Below are positions 34,633 to 46,154 of a DNA stretch of 64,000 nt, in pieces. The stretch covers positions 4,142,158 through 4,206,157 of the forward strand of contig NC_034009.1 in assembly GCF_000346465.2 (NCBI RefSeq). Direction: 5' to 3'. The translations under genes were made by a program, and so were the position numbers. The stretch comes from Prunus persica (Eukaryota > Streptophyta > Magnoliopsida > Rosales > Rosaceae). Numbering within the stretch: the stretch's first letter is position 1; each line of letters opens with the position of its first letter. Below the pieces are notes generated by a model. The model did no database searches, was not told the origin of the DNA, and saw only the letters and a program-made list of their open reading frames with translations.

Positions 34633-35638
34633 GGTCTTAGGAGTGTCATGAGAGGACTCATTATTATTACAAATTTTTAAAAAAATTGATGGGTGAATTA
34701 CAATTTGTGCCGTATGAAATTTGGTCGAATGTTAATAATGTGCCCGGTACTTGTAATGGCATAACTCATCGGCTTGCACGTTTTGCTTTAGGTCTTACTC
34801 ATGATGCCATATGTGGTTGGAAATTCCGCCAACTTTAATTTAGGGTCTTCTGATCCAAAAATTGTAATGGTCGTTAATTTCATTTTCAATAAAATTCTGT
34901 TTCTTTAAAAAAAGAAATTTGTGTAAATTATGTATTTCCTACCGACTGCTGTCGATGTTTATAAAAATAGGTTGATTATAGTTTTTCCCCTCCCAGTAGG
35001 CATTTTGTGTCAGTTTAACAGTTCATACTTCAAAAGTTTCAATGCTAGACCCGAACTATCTCATGCTTCCACTGACGTGGATGCCAAATTTGTGCAACGT
35101 GGAAAAGAGGAAAAATGAGTTTAATTGTTGATAGATAATTAAAATAAATAAGAGAACTTATTCCAAAATAAAAGTTAATTAAACAAATTCCCAAGTCCTC
35201 GCCCCGCACCCTCCACTCCAAGCAACCCCATCTCTTCCCTATGCCTATAATGCATGCAATGCAGTAATGTAAGATTTACCTTAAGTGAGCTTTGATTGCA
35301 TCGAGCCATTAGAAATGTTGATCTTAGTCATAGTAGTCATTTCGGTATTGACATGTACTAGCCTAAATTTTTTGAACTTCAATGATTACATATGAGATTA
35401 CATGTTTGTCAAGGAAAGCTAAAAACATTAGCTAAATAAAAACAAAAAATAAACTAATTGCTTATAGCGATAATGATTTTGTATAATTCATTATTTGTTT
35501 CTTTTTTAGTTTTTTTCATTCAATTAAGTGGAATGCTAGATACCTTCTCTCTTACCTTCTCATTTAAGTTTGTGCCACATGTATTCCACTTACAAATAAA
35601 TGTATGTATTTTTCTTTGTAAAGTGAATAATTTTTTTT

Positions 35639-36091
35639 CAATGCTGCTAAACGAACCCTAAAACTAATTGAGTACACCCTATAATCTAAGTTAACCCTAA
35701 TATTTTAATCAAAATGTAAAATTAACTAAGTACACCCTATTTAACTACCAAAAATAGACCTAGTACAACACTCTAATACGAATCCTAAACCAGGTTTCTC
35801 TTTTTACATGAATTTGTGCCCTCTTTTCAGATTTTGGGTTTCATCAAAATATTTAATTTCGTAATACCAATCCTAAACTAGTACTCGCAGCGTTATTCAT
35901 GAGCACCAAGCAATACGAAGACTTTTATACGTCTGATAAGAGTTGAATATAGTGAGTAAGGTGTATTTATTAAAATTTTATTTGTTTCACAATTCAATAT
36001 ATCCTTTTTGGTCATTTTAAATTAGGAATTCAATAAATAGTTTGGTAGTAGGGTGTACTCATTTAATTTTAGGGTTCGTTTAGCAGCACTC
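35639..36091. mobile_element. MITE, copy in unit B
   Basis: Same insertion as 22099-22561, with the same flanks, carried along by the segmental duplication. A small deletion relative to A lies near 36019. Confidence 0.75.
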
Positions 36092-36409
36092 TTTTACCTT
36101 TTAGCACATTAAATACGTAGATTTTTGTGTTAGTGGAATGCACATGGCACAAAATGAATGGAAATGGAAGAAGAGGAAGGTAGCCAGAATTACTCTTCAA
36201 AATCACTTAAGAAAAAGAAAAAAGGAAAAGAAGAAAAGCTATAGTACTTGAAATTGGACTTGTCTAAAGTCCAACCCAAGTGTATACAGGCCTTTGCCTT
36301 TATGTTTATCTATTTCTTCGGGTTGAGGCTAGTGGGACATTTCTAGGATTTCTTCATTTCTTTGGGATGAATTTGTAATGGCCAGCCTATATAAAAGTTT
36401 TTGGGCTTA

Positions 36410-36836
36410 GAGCACCTCCAACCCAAAGGGCAAGGGTAAGGCAAAGGCAAGGTTTGTCACTATTCGATTGAATAGTGGTAGCCATTGCCTTTTTTGTTTC
36501 CACCCCAAAGGACAAGCGCAAGGGCAATTACTATTTACTTTAATTTATTTTCTATTTTTTTTATACTTAAACTATTAATTTTGGTGTGGGAAGTGAAGAA
36601 TATGACTAGATATTTATTGTGTAAAAAAAATCTGAAATTTTTTGGAATTTTTTTAAAAAGTTACTGACGTTAATGACGTCAGCAACCCCAAGCAACAGCC
36701 CAGACAAGATTTGTCTTTGGGCCTGTCCGGGCTTGTGGAGCCGACCAGCTGCCCGGTCTTGTTGTTGCGCGCTGGAGCCATTTCCTGGGCCTAGGCCACC
36801 TCCTGCCCAGACAAAATAGGAGCGCTAGAGGTGCTC
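36410..36836. mobile_element. Tourist-like (PIF/Harbinger) MITE
   Basis: Ends GAGCACCTC...GAGGTGCTC, flanked by TTA on both sides (36407-36409, 36837-36839). TTA duplications and this terminus type fit PIF/Harbinger. The empty site is seen at about 7812. Confidence 0.75.
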
Positions 36837-36989
36837 TTAGGGAGGACATTTGACCTTGGTACTCTACTCCTTTAAGTAATATGATTGGGTTAGCTTAATC
36901 CAATGCCATTATTGTTGCTAAACAATGAATAGGAATATGATAAAAGGTAATCCTAGGTACTTTTTAATGTGCATTTTTGTATCATAACT

Positions 36990-37135
36990 TTTTTTTAGTA
37001 CAAGTGATAGTCTAAACTACAGGGGAGGGGGGTTTCTCACACACTCTCACACAACTAAGATGCCATGGGGGTTTGAACCTGTGACATATTGTTTGCAAAT
37101 AAAGGCCATTTTTCACTTCGCTAGACCATGTTGGC
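36990..37135 (-). mobile_element. tRNA-derived SINE, copy in unit B
   Basis: Orthologous insertion to 14538-14691, with the same A/B-box-like elements and 3' end; flanks GTATCATAACTT on both sides. Confidence 0.65.
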
Positions 37136-37592
37136 TTTTGTATCATAACTTAATTATATATTTGATTGTGCATTTTTAAAGGATAACTTATATTATATAT
37201 AGTTAAGGTGGGATACATAATCCCACTACAACCGTTGACCTTAGATCCAAACCCAGAAACTAGGACACCAATGCTAATGATGGATACTTATTGGCAATTT
37301 TTGGTAACTAAGATTTGATTGAATTAGGAAATAGGATTGGATCATATTTCGGATTGGAAATGATAAGTATCCTTAATTGGCACTAGTGTCATATGTCATG
37401 ATTCTTGCTCTTGGGTCTTGGGTTCGAGATCAAGGGGTTGGAGTAGTGGGATTAAATATCCCCCTTTTTATAGGATAAGTTATCATATAAAAATGCACAT
37501 AATACTTTATTTTATTTTATTATAGGCAATTGAAAAAACTGAATTGTTGTTCAGTTATGGGAATATGGTGGGATTATCTTGTGTCCTATCCA

Positions 37593-38450
37593 AGGTCTAA
37601 AATATAGAGAGTTTTGAAAATATCAGTGGTCCAAAAACATGGATATATCGATGGAAATATCGAGGAAATATCGATATCGATAAAAATTGAATAAAAATCA
37701 TGAAAATTGTGAGAAAATTTTGGAATTTTTTATTGAAACTTTAGAGGATGTTTACTTAGTCAATTGTCTATTATTTTATCACAAAAAATTGGAAGGAAAT
37801 GCATGGCATGGTGGGTTTGATTTACTTAATTTGATTATGTAGCGACCTGACAAACACTGTAACTTTAGAACATATGTAGTAATTAGTGAAAGAAAATTAA
37901 ACACACCATAAGGTTTTAGTTATAATAATTTACTACAATATATTACACTTGATACATATGATATGATATATGAGCTTGACTAAAAAAAACAAAGATAAAA
38001 TGTATGAGTAACTTAGTACCACATAAAAAGAATTCATATTTAAGTTCAAACTTAATATCACATATAGTGAACAATATTAAAACTCAAAGTGAATAATAAT
38101 ATAACTCCATAATATATAACAACAACAAAATACAACTCCATAATTAAATAATAAATAACATTAAATATATGCCTAAATTTATCCTTAAGGAATTTTTTTT
38201 ATATGGAAATTTATCCTAGATAATATTAGCTTGCAGATTTTAAAGATCATATAAATATTACACGCTGAAGATATAATCACAAAGTCATCTGCAGCAGGTT
38301 GGATAAGGCTTAGTGTGTGGTTGAGAAAGGGAGGGGTTCGAATCCCTCTATGCGCAAGAGCGAGATTTCTCAATATTATCGGGAGGATAATTATCGTCGA
38401 TAATTAAGTGGATATGTGCTAAAATATCTCCCACTCAAAAAAACGATATT
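37593..38450. mobile_element. Insertion specific to unit C (unclassified, with a SINE-like 3' part)
   Basis: Units A and D read through this point without it. The left part has repeated ATATCGATGGAAATATCGA words. The right part (about 38290-38450) has a B-box-like GGTTCGAATCC and resembles a tRNA-derived SINE. Termini are not resolved. Confidence 0.5.
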
Positions 38451-38708
38451 AACATGGCATTGGATTTAGCTAATCCTCCTTATATACCAAGGAGCGTTTG
38501 AGGACTGAAACTATAATTGCAATAGACACAAACTCTTATTAATCCAAAAATTAGGTCTCAATGAATGGAATCTAATTGTACCTTTAATTTTATATAAGAA
38601 AATGGTAACATTGTTAGCCTTTAGATTTCCAGGAGAATTAGGAAATGGCTTATTGATTCCTGCATGGATAAGCCTTATCTAATATACACACACACAGTAA
38701 ATTTTGTA

Positions 38709-38717
38709 CTATAAAAT
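38709..38717 (+). promoter_or_regulatory. TATA box of SPH-C
   Basis: CTATAAAAT, 96 bases before the ATG; in this unit it is next to the ancestral upstream sequence rather than an LTR. Confidence 0.75.
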
Positions 38718-38804
38718 GAACGACAAGGTCCTCTTGAACTTTGTCCTGCTTCAAACAAAAGAATTCCAAAAGAAAAAAGAACCGTTTTCGTGCAGGAAAC
38801 AAAA

Positions 38805-39200
38805 ATGAGCCCTCCTATCAGAAATGTTGTTATGGCACTGCTAGTTGTGCTTTTAATTACAAGTACTGAGGCCGATGTTCAAATTCCTAGGACCAAAAGA
38901 GTCAGAATCACCAACTCGTTGGCAAGCCTCGTGGACATGAAGGTCCACTGTAAATCCGGTGCGCATGACCTAGGGGAGCAGATAGTTCGTCCAACGGAGA
39001 GCTATGAGTTCCGTTTCAAAACAAATTTTCTGGGAACCACATTATTCTTCTGCAGCTTTCAGTGGGGGAATGAGTTTCATTATTTCGATGTTTACAAGAA
39101 CGGTAGGGACGATTGTAGCAAATGCTTTTGGACTATTGTTGAAAACGGACCTTGCTTGTATGGCGTTCAGGGTGTCTGCCATCAGTGGAACAAAAATTAG
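38805..39200 (+). CDS. SPH-C, six-cysteine SPH-family secreted protein
   Basis: 131 residues, one exon, ATG at 38805. The signal peptide is residues 1-23. Domain order is as in SPH-A: VRITNSLASL, C49, FRFKTNFLGTTLFFC (C83), RDDCSKCFW (C104, C107), GPC (C117), GVC (C125), ending HQWNKN. The polyadenylation signal AATAAA is at 39454. It is closest to A and differs at residue 42 (L), 75-76 (FL), 114 (N) and 127 (Q). Its upstream sequence lacks the solo LTR present in A, so it probably represents the ancestral promoter configuration. Its 3' flank was later hit by a retroposon. Product is predicted to be secreted; partner unknown. Confidence 0.92.
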   Translation: MSPPIRNVVMALLVVLLITSTEADVQIPRTKRVRITNSLASLVDMKVHCKSGAHDLGEQIVRPTESYEFRFKTNFLGTTLFFCSFQWGNEFHYFDVYKNGRDDCSKCFWTIVENGPCLYGVQGVCHQWNKN

Positions 39201-39600
39201 GGTCTTGGGAGTATCATGAGAGGACTCATTATTATTACAGATTTTTAAAAATTGAAGGGTGAATTACAATTTGTACCGTATGAAATTTGGTCAAATGTTA
39301 ATAATGTGCCCCGTACTTGTAATGGCATAACTCATCCATTTGCACGTTTTACTTTAGGTCTTACTCATGATGCCTTGTGTGGTTGGAAATTCTGCCGACT
39401 TTAATTTAGGATCTTTTGATCCTAGAATTGTAATGGTCGTTAATTTCATTTTCAATAAAATTCTGTTTCTTTAAAAAAAGAAATTTGAGTAAATTATGTA
39501 TTCCCTAACGACTGCTGTCAATGTTTGTAAAAATAGGTTGATTATAGTTTTTCCCCACCCAGTAGGCATTTTGTGTCAGTTTAACAGTTCATACTTCAAA

Positions 39601-40603
39601 GACCCTAGCCGCACCCTGGTCCCTTTCTTCTTGCTGTCAACCAACTACAAGGAAGTTAAGGGGGGAGGTGACCACTGCCCCTTCTCCCTTCCACCTATCT
39701 TCCCCTTCCTCTCCTCATCTCCCCTTCTTTTTCTCCCAACTTTTCCCTTCCTCTTATCCACTCTTCTCATCCCCTTCCCCTCCCCAGATAGTCTAGATCT
39801 GTTTGGATCTAGGTCTGTTTGTCTATTTGTTTTATTTTGTTGTTTTTGCAGTGTTCTAGGTGATTGGTGTTGTCTTTGTCTCAGCGGCGGCGACAGTAGT
39901 GACGCTGGATTGTGTGTCTCATTGGGAGAATTGTGATACTTGGTGGCTGATGTTTTGTCTCTGTTTTAACGGCGGTGGCAACAATGAGGCTTGTGGTAGT
40001 TGTTAAGATGTGGTGCTCTTCTCTACTCTGCGCCGACTGAAGAACTATGCTTGGTCATAGGAGGTTTTCATTGTCAGGTTCTGAGTTGAAGTGGAGTGCT
40101 TCTAAGAGGTCTTTTTATTGTTGTTTCTGTCTTCCTTCTCCGTGTTCTCTCCTAGTTTCTGCTATGATATGTCTTACAATTTGTGTGGGTGTCAAAGGAC
40201 TACGATTTTGCTCATAGAAGGCTTTTTTTGACAGTTGGTATATTCTGCAGTCTTCTCTTGTGGGTTTACTATTTGGGGTTTCTGCGGTCCTTTCATGTGG
40301 GTTTATTGTGTTGGTCTTTAGTTGCGGATCTCATCGGAGGTCCTTGTGTAAGTTTTCATATTTTACTTGTTCTTTTGTTGTAATGGTCCAAAGTGACTTG
40401 AATTGGACTCTCTTGTTAGTTCATGACATACTTGAATTGAACTCTCTTGTTAGTCCATGACATGTGTGGTACTCTTTCCTCTCATGGGGTTTGTTCCATG
40501 AGGTTATCCTATGAAAGTTTTAACAAGGCCATTGTATCATGTCGCTCTTTGTATGTCAATGATTTTATGAATGAATTCTCCTTCTCAAAAAAAAAAAAAA
40601 AAA
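39601..40603 (+). mobile_element. Non-LTR retroposon insertion with poly(A) tail
   Basis: About 1 kb inserted into the SPH-C 3' flank; it ends in a run of 19 A and is flanked by a 12-bp near-perfect target duplication, TCATACTT[C/T]AAA (39589-39600, 40604-40615). Units A, B and D have the empty site. The 5' part is pyrimidine-rich (CCTTCTCCC...), as in the related element at 48445. No reverse transcriptase frame is visible, so it is a SINE-like or 5'-truncated LINE-dependent element. Confidence 0.8.
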
Positions 40604-41130
40604 TCATACTTTAAAAGTTTCAATGCTAGACCCGAACTATCTAATGCTTTCACTGACGTGGTTGCCAAATTTGTGCAACATGGAAAAGAGGAAAAATGAG
40701 TTTAATTTTTTATAGATAATTAAAATAAATAAGAAAACTTATTCCAAAATAAAAGTTAATTAAACAAATTCCCAAGTCCTCGCACCGCGCTCTCCACTCC
40801 AAGCACCCCCATCTCTTCCCTATGCCTATAATGCATGCAATGTAGTAATGAAAGATTTACCTTTAGTGAGCTTTGATTGCATCGAGCCATTAGAGTGTTG
40901 ATCTCATCGAGCCATTAGAATCTTGATCTCAGTCATAGTAGTTATTTTGGTACTGACATGGACTAGCCTAAAATTTTTGAACTTGATTGATTACATATAA
41001 GATTACATGTTTGTCAAAGAAAGCTAAAAACATTAGTTAAACAAAACCAAAAAATAAACTAATTTCTTATAGCGATAATGATTTTGTATAATTCATTATT
41101 TGTTTCTTTTTTAGTTTTTTTCATTCAATT

Positions 41131-41336
41131 AAGTGGAATGCTAGATACCTTCCCTCTTACCTTTTCCATTAATTTTGTGCCACATGTATTCCACTCACAA
41201 ATAAATGTATGTATTTTTCCTTGTAAAATGAATAATTTTTTTTTAACACATTAAATACATAAACTTTTTTGGTAGTGGATTACACGTGGCACAAAATGAA
41301 TGGAAATGGAAGAGGAAGGTAGCCAGAATTACTCTT
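41131..41336. mobile_element. Foldback MITE, unit C copy
   Basis: The uninterrupted form of the element split in A and B; its arms AAGTGGAATGC... and ...CCAGAATTACTCTT are inverted complements over about 65 bases. Confidence 0.6.
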
Positions 41337-41548
41337 CAAAATCACTTAACAAAAAGAAAAAAGGAAAAGAAGAAAAGCTATAGTACTTGAAATTGGACTT
41401 GTCTAAAGTCCAACCCAAGTGTATACTGGCCTTTGCCTTTCTGTTTATCTATTTCTTCTGGTTAAGGCTAGTGGGACATTTCTAGGATTTTTTCATTTCT
41501 TTGGGATGAATTTGTAATGGCCAGCCTATATAAAAGTTTTTGGGCTTA

Positions 41549-41979
41549 GAGAACCTCCAACCCAAAGGGTAAGGACAAGGCAAAGGTAAGGTTTGTCACT
41601 ATTCAATTGAATAGTGGCAGCCATTGCCTTTTTGGTTTCCACCCGAAAGGGCAAGGGCAATTACTATTCACTTTAATTTATTTTCTATTTTTTTATAATT
41701 AAACCATTAATTTTGATGTGGAAAGTGAAGAATATGACTAGATATTTATTATTAAAAAAATTCTGAAAATTTTGGTATTTTTTTGGCATTTTTTTTAAAG
41801 TTGCTAACGTCATTAATGACTTCAGCAAACCCAAGCAACAGCCCAGACAAGATTTGTCTTTGGGCCTGCCTAGGTTTGTGGAGCCCACCAACTGCCCGAT
41901 CTTGCTGTTGCGCACTGGAGCCATTTGCTGTTCTTAGGCCCCTTCCGGCCTGGGCAAAATAGGAGCACTGGAGGTGTTC
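41549..41979. mobile_element. Tourist-like MITE, unit C copy
   Basis: GAGAACCTCC...GGAGGTGTTC flanked by TTA; the same insertion as 36410-36836. Confidence 0.7.
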
Positions 41980-42135
41980 TTACGGGGGACAATTGACCTT
42001 GGTACTCCACTCCTTTAAGTAATAGGATTGGGTTAGCTTAATCCAATGCCATTATTGTTGCTAAACAATGAATAGGAATATGCATGATAAAAGGTAATCC
42101 TAGGTACTTTTTAATGTGCATTTTTGTATCATAAC

Positions 42136-42290
42136 TTTTTTTAGTACAAGTGATAGTCTAAACTACAAGGAGGGGGTGGGTTGTGTTTCTCACACACTCT
42201 CACACAACTAAGATGCCATTGGGGTTTGAACCTGTGACATCTTGTTTGCAAATCAATGTCCTTTTCCACTTCGCTAGACCACGTTGGCTT
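42136..42290 (-). mobile_element. tRNA-derived SINE, unit C/D boundary copy
   Basis: Third occurrence of the same insertion (see 14538 and 36990), with GTATCATAACTT flanks. Confidence 0.65.
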
Positions 42291-42355
42291 TTGTATCATA
42301 ACTTAATTCTATATTGGAATGTGCATTTTTAAAGGATAACTTATACTATATATAG

Positions 42356-43287
42356 TTAAGGTGGGATACATAATCCAACTACAACCGTTACCTCAAATCC
42401 AGACCCAGAAACTAGGACACCAGTGCTAATGAAGGATACTTATCGGCAATGTTTGGTAACTAAGATTTGATTGAATTAGGAAATAGAATTGGATCTCATT
42501 TTGGATTGGAAATTATAAGTATCCTTCATTGGCAATAGTGTCATATGTGTCATGATTCCTACTCTTGGGTCTTGAGTTCGAGATTAGGGGGTTGGAGTAG
42601 TGGGATTAAATATCCCGCCTTTTTTATAGGATAAGTAGTCATAGTCCTATAAAAAAGCACATAATACTTTTTTTTAATTTTATGTTGTTCAGTTATGGGA
42701 ATATGGTGGGATATATCTTGTGTCCTATCCACATTCATTTTTTAACGTGGCATTGGATTTAGCTAATCCAATCCTACTACTTATCATACTCACCAAACAA
42801 TGTCATTATTGCGAATCCAATATCTAATACAATCCAATCCTAGTCACCAAATATGAAGAGCACAAAAATGGCTAATAACATTTCGATTTTGTCCCATAAA
42901 AAGTGGTCATCTTCAATCTTGAACGCAGGTTTCCTCCCTATATAGCAAGGAGCGTTTGAGTACTAAAGAATTTGGCTCCAAGTTCGGAAAGGCTTACACG
43001 ATAACATTTCTCATTTGTGCATCCATATATTTTTTTGGGAATAAATCTTGGAATAAATTGCTGGCGGCCAAAAATCAAAGGACTAAAACTATAATTGGAA
43101 TAGACACAAACTCTTATTAATCCAAATATTAGGTTCTCAATGATTGGAATCTACTTATACCTTTAATTTTATATAAGAAAATGGTAACATTGTTAGCCCT
43201 TAGATTTCCAGGAGAATTAGGAAATGGCTTATTGATTCCTGCATGGATAAGCCTTTCTAATATACACTCACACCGTAAATTCTGTAC
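42356..43287 (+). repeat. Upstream flank of SPH tandem unit D
   Basis: Closely follows 19163-20102 and 37205-38708 (minus its insertion). Together these show a tandem period of about 5.1 kb between C and D. No gene in this stretch. Confidence 0.7.
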
Positions 43288-43296
43288 TATAAAATG
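43288..43296 (+). promoter_or_regulatory. TATA box of SPH-D
   Basis: CTATAAAAT, 95 bases upstream of the ATG, in the same context as SPH-C. Confidence 0.75.
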
Positions 43297-43382
43297 AATT
43301 ACAAGGCCTTCTTGAACTTTGTCCTGCTTGAATCAAAAGAATTCCAAAAGAAAAAAAGAACCGTTTTCCTGCGGAAACAAAA

Positions 43383-43778
43383 ATGAGCCCTCCTATCAGA
43401 AATGTTGTTATGGCACTGCTAGTTGTGCTTTTAATTACAACTACTGAGGCCGACATTCAATTTCCTACGACCAAAACAGTCAGACTCACCAACTCGTTGG
43501 CAAGCTACGTGGACATGAAGGTCCACTGTAAATCCGGTGCGCATGACCTAGGGGAGCAGATAGTTCATCCAACGGAGAGCTATGAGTTCAGTTTCAAAAC
43601 AAATTTTCTGGGAACCACATTATTCTTCTGCAGCTTTCAGTGGGGGAATGAGTTTCATTATTTCGATGTTTACAAGAACGGTAGGGACGAATGTAGCAAA
43701 TGCTTTTGGACTATTGTTGAAGCCGGGCCTTGCTTGTATGGCGATAAGAGTTTGTGCTATCAGTGGAACAAAAATTAG
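43383..43778 (+). CDS. SPH-D, six-cysteine SPH-family secreted protein
   Basis: 131 residues, one exon. The signal peptide is residues 1-23. All six cysteines are at the positions seen in A and C (49, 83, 104, 107, 117, 125). It is the most diverged of the A-D group: changes cluster just after the signal peptide (DIQFPTTKTVRLT), at residue 42 (Y), 63 and 70, at 114 (A), and in the last loop (DKSLCYQW instead of VQGVCHEW/HQW). The polyadenylation signal AATAAA is at 44033. The changes fall in predicted loops while the core strands are constant, which would suit a recognition protein; selection has not been measured. Confidence 0.92.
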   Translation: MSPPIRNVVMALLVVLLITTTEADIQFPTTKTVRLTNSLASYVDMKVHCKSGAHDLGEQIVHPTESYEFSFKTNFLGTTLFFCSFQWGNEFHYFDVYKNGRDECSKCFWTIVEAGPCLYGDKSLCYQWNKN

Positions 43779-44572
43779 GCTCTTTGGGAGAATCATGAGA
43801 GGACTCATTATTATTACAGATTTTTAAAAATTGAAGGGTGAATTACAATTTGTACCTTATGAAATTTGGTCAAATGTTAATAATATGCCCCATACTTGTA
43901 ATGGCATAACTCATCCATTTGCACGTTTTACTTTAGGTCTTACTCATGATGCCGTGTGTGGTTGGAAATTCTGCCGACTTTAATTTAGGATCTTTTGATC
44001 CAAGAATTGTAATGGTCGTTAATTTCATTTTAAATAAAATTCTGTTTGTTTTAAAAAAGAAATTTGACTAAATTATGTATTCCCTACCGACTGCTGTCTA
44101 TGTTTATAAAAATAGGTTGATTATAGTTTTTTCCCACCCAGTAGGCATTTTGTGTCAATTAACAGTTCATACTTCAAAAGTTTCAATGCTAGACCCGAAC
44201 TATCTCATGCTTTCACTGATGTGGATGCCAAATTTGCGCAACGCGGAAAAGAGGAAAAATGGGTTTAATTGTTTATAGATAATTTTAAAAATTAAGAAAA
44301 CTTATTCCAAAATAAAAGTTAATTAAACAAATTCCCAAGTCCCTGCCCGCGGCCTCCACTCCAAGCACCCCATCTCTTCCCCATGCCTATAATGCATGCA
44401 ATGTAGTAATGTAAGATTGACCTTAAGTGAGCTTTGATTGCATCGAGCCATTAGAATGTTGATCTCAGTCATAGTAGTCATCTTGGTACTGACATGGACT
44501 AGCCTAAATTTGTTGAATTTGATTGATTCATTACATATGGGATTACATTTTGTCAAAGAAACCTAAAAATAT

Positions 44573-44887
44573 TAGCCTGCGTTTACTTGCAATCAAGAAT
44601 AAAAAAATAAGTGGGTCTCACCTCAAAATCCGTAATCACATCCCCTCAAAACTAGGTATAAGATCAATTAGGGGGGAGTAGTCGATACGATGCCCATTCC
44701 TGTTTTCTCTTAATAACTTCCAAAAATACCCTTACCACTTTACCATAATTCCAAAACACCCCAAACCCTTAAAAAAAATAAAAACTCACGCTAAGAAGTT
44801 CCAAGACGCTCCAACTTCTTTTTCACGTTAGCGTTGCAGACACAACCTCCCAGAAGCAGCAGCAACACATTGTGGTATGAAAGTCAT

Positions 44888-44920
<33 letters not shown>

Positions 44921-45510
44921 TTCTATTTCATGTCTTCACATTCATCACAGAACAACGTACGGTCATGGATAAAGACTTTTGTGGAGATTATATATCTCTT
45001 TTTTGGTAGTATGACGATTATTTATTTAATCGTATGAAGATTATGTATTTAATCGTATGAAGATTATACATGTTATTATTATTTGATTGTTTACTAGTTA
45101 CGTAGGTGAAAGGTATGGAGTTTATTTTTTTGTTTGAAATTGGCTTTGGACAAAGGTGTTATTAACATTATTATTGAACTAAGCTCTTGTTGTTCATCTT
45201 GTTCAGCATATTAATTCCTCATGTTTACACTGCTTTACTAGTTCGTTGCAGGATTAGTTTGGTCTCGTTAGCCAATTTGAGAATTATATATGTGTTGTGG
45301 TGAAAATGTGCAAGACATTTTAGTAATCAAATTAAATTGAATTCTGATTCATGCAAATTAGTAAACAATAACAATGAGAATCAACCCCATTCCTTTGTTA
45401 ATTCCATATGTTTAGTAAACAGCTTAATGTGAATGATTTTTCCCATACCGATTCAGTAGTTCCCCGATTTCTAAATACTTTCTCCATTACTAATACGTAA
45501 ACATTCCCTA
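44573..45510. mobile_element. Probable DNA transposon remnant with TAG...GTTTAC termini
   Basis: The left end TAGCCTGCGTTTACTTGC and the reverse complement of the right end TAGGGAATGTTTACG are similar. It replaces part of the SPH-D 3' flank, which resumes at 45511 as AGTGGAATGCTAG. It contains a (CTAT)n microsatellite at 44888-44919. No transposase. A hAT-like origin is possible. Confidence 0.45.
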
Positions 45511-45720
45511 AGTGGAATGCTAGATACATTCCCTCTTACCTTCTCCATTCATTTTGTGCCACATGTATTCCGATCACAAATAAATGTATGTTTTTTTCCT
45601 TGTAAAGTGAATAATTTTTTTTAATCACATTAAATACATAGATTTTTGTGTTAGTGGAATACATGTGGCACAAAATGAATAGAAATGGAAGAAGAGGAAG
45701 GTTGCCAGAATTATTCTTCA
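45503..45720. mobile_element. Foldback MITE, copy after SPH-D
   Basis: Same family and same relative position as 41131-41336; arms inverted around ATTTTGTGCCACATG / CATGTGGCACAAAAT. Confidence 0.55.
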
Positions 45721-45784
45721 AGGAATTGCGTTCATTATCTAATTAATAGCATTCTATTATTGCTTCTAATTAACAAGACGGTGG

Positions 45785-45910
45785 AAGCGTAGCATATGTG
45801 GGTTAGTCCAGTTGGCTAGGGTAGTGAGCTTGCAACCTTGTACCTAAGTTTGAATTCCCCTTCCCAGTAGATTAGATTAATTTTGCTTAGATTATCACTT
45901 GTGGAAATAG
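45785..45910 (+). mobile_element. tRNA-derived SINE
   Basis: Head with A-box-like TAGTCCAGTTGGCTAGGG and B-box-like GTTTGAATTC, then a 3' end TAGATTATCACTTGTGG. The 3' end resembles that of the SINE at 14538, but the head differs. A 3' fragment of the same type is at 54740-54780. Confidence 0.65.
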
Positions 45911-46154
45911 CATCACTTGTAGATTAGATTAGGGAGACTTTGGAAAAGCCCAAAGGAGAGAGAAAATTTTGAAAAGAAGCAAAAATGGACAAAATTGCCC
46001 TTATTTATTTTTTGATTTCCTAAGAAATCCTTTACATTTGCATGTCTTTGGTTTGAAAGTTGAGAGCTTATTCTGTCTTTTTTCAAAAAGCTTTGGCTTT
46101 TTCCAAAAGTGAAAGTTTTTTTATGGGTAAAACCTAAATTTACTATTAGATTAA

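Larger units (their letters stand above)
33950..36377 (+). repeat. Direct segmental duplication, right copy (SPH-B)
   Basis: Matches 20381-22839. It begins inside the solo LTR (right ~180 bases retained), passes through SPH-B and its 3' flank, and continues beyond the duplicated part into the full unit flank. Confidence 0.85.

Noticed and set aside
39496..39936. 146-codon ORF in the SPH-C 3' flank
   Set aside because: It crosses the boundary between SPH flank and retroposon and is driven by the pyrimidine-rich retroposon leader.
45785..45860. tRNA gene
   Set aside because: A- and B-box-like elements are present, but there is no cloverleaf acceptor pairing that I can build, and the 3' end is a SINE tail.
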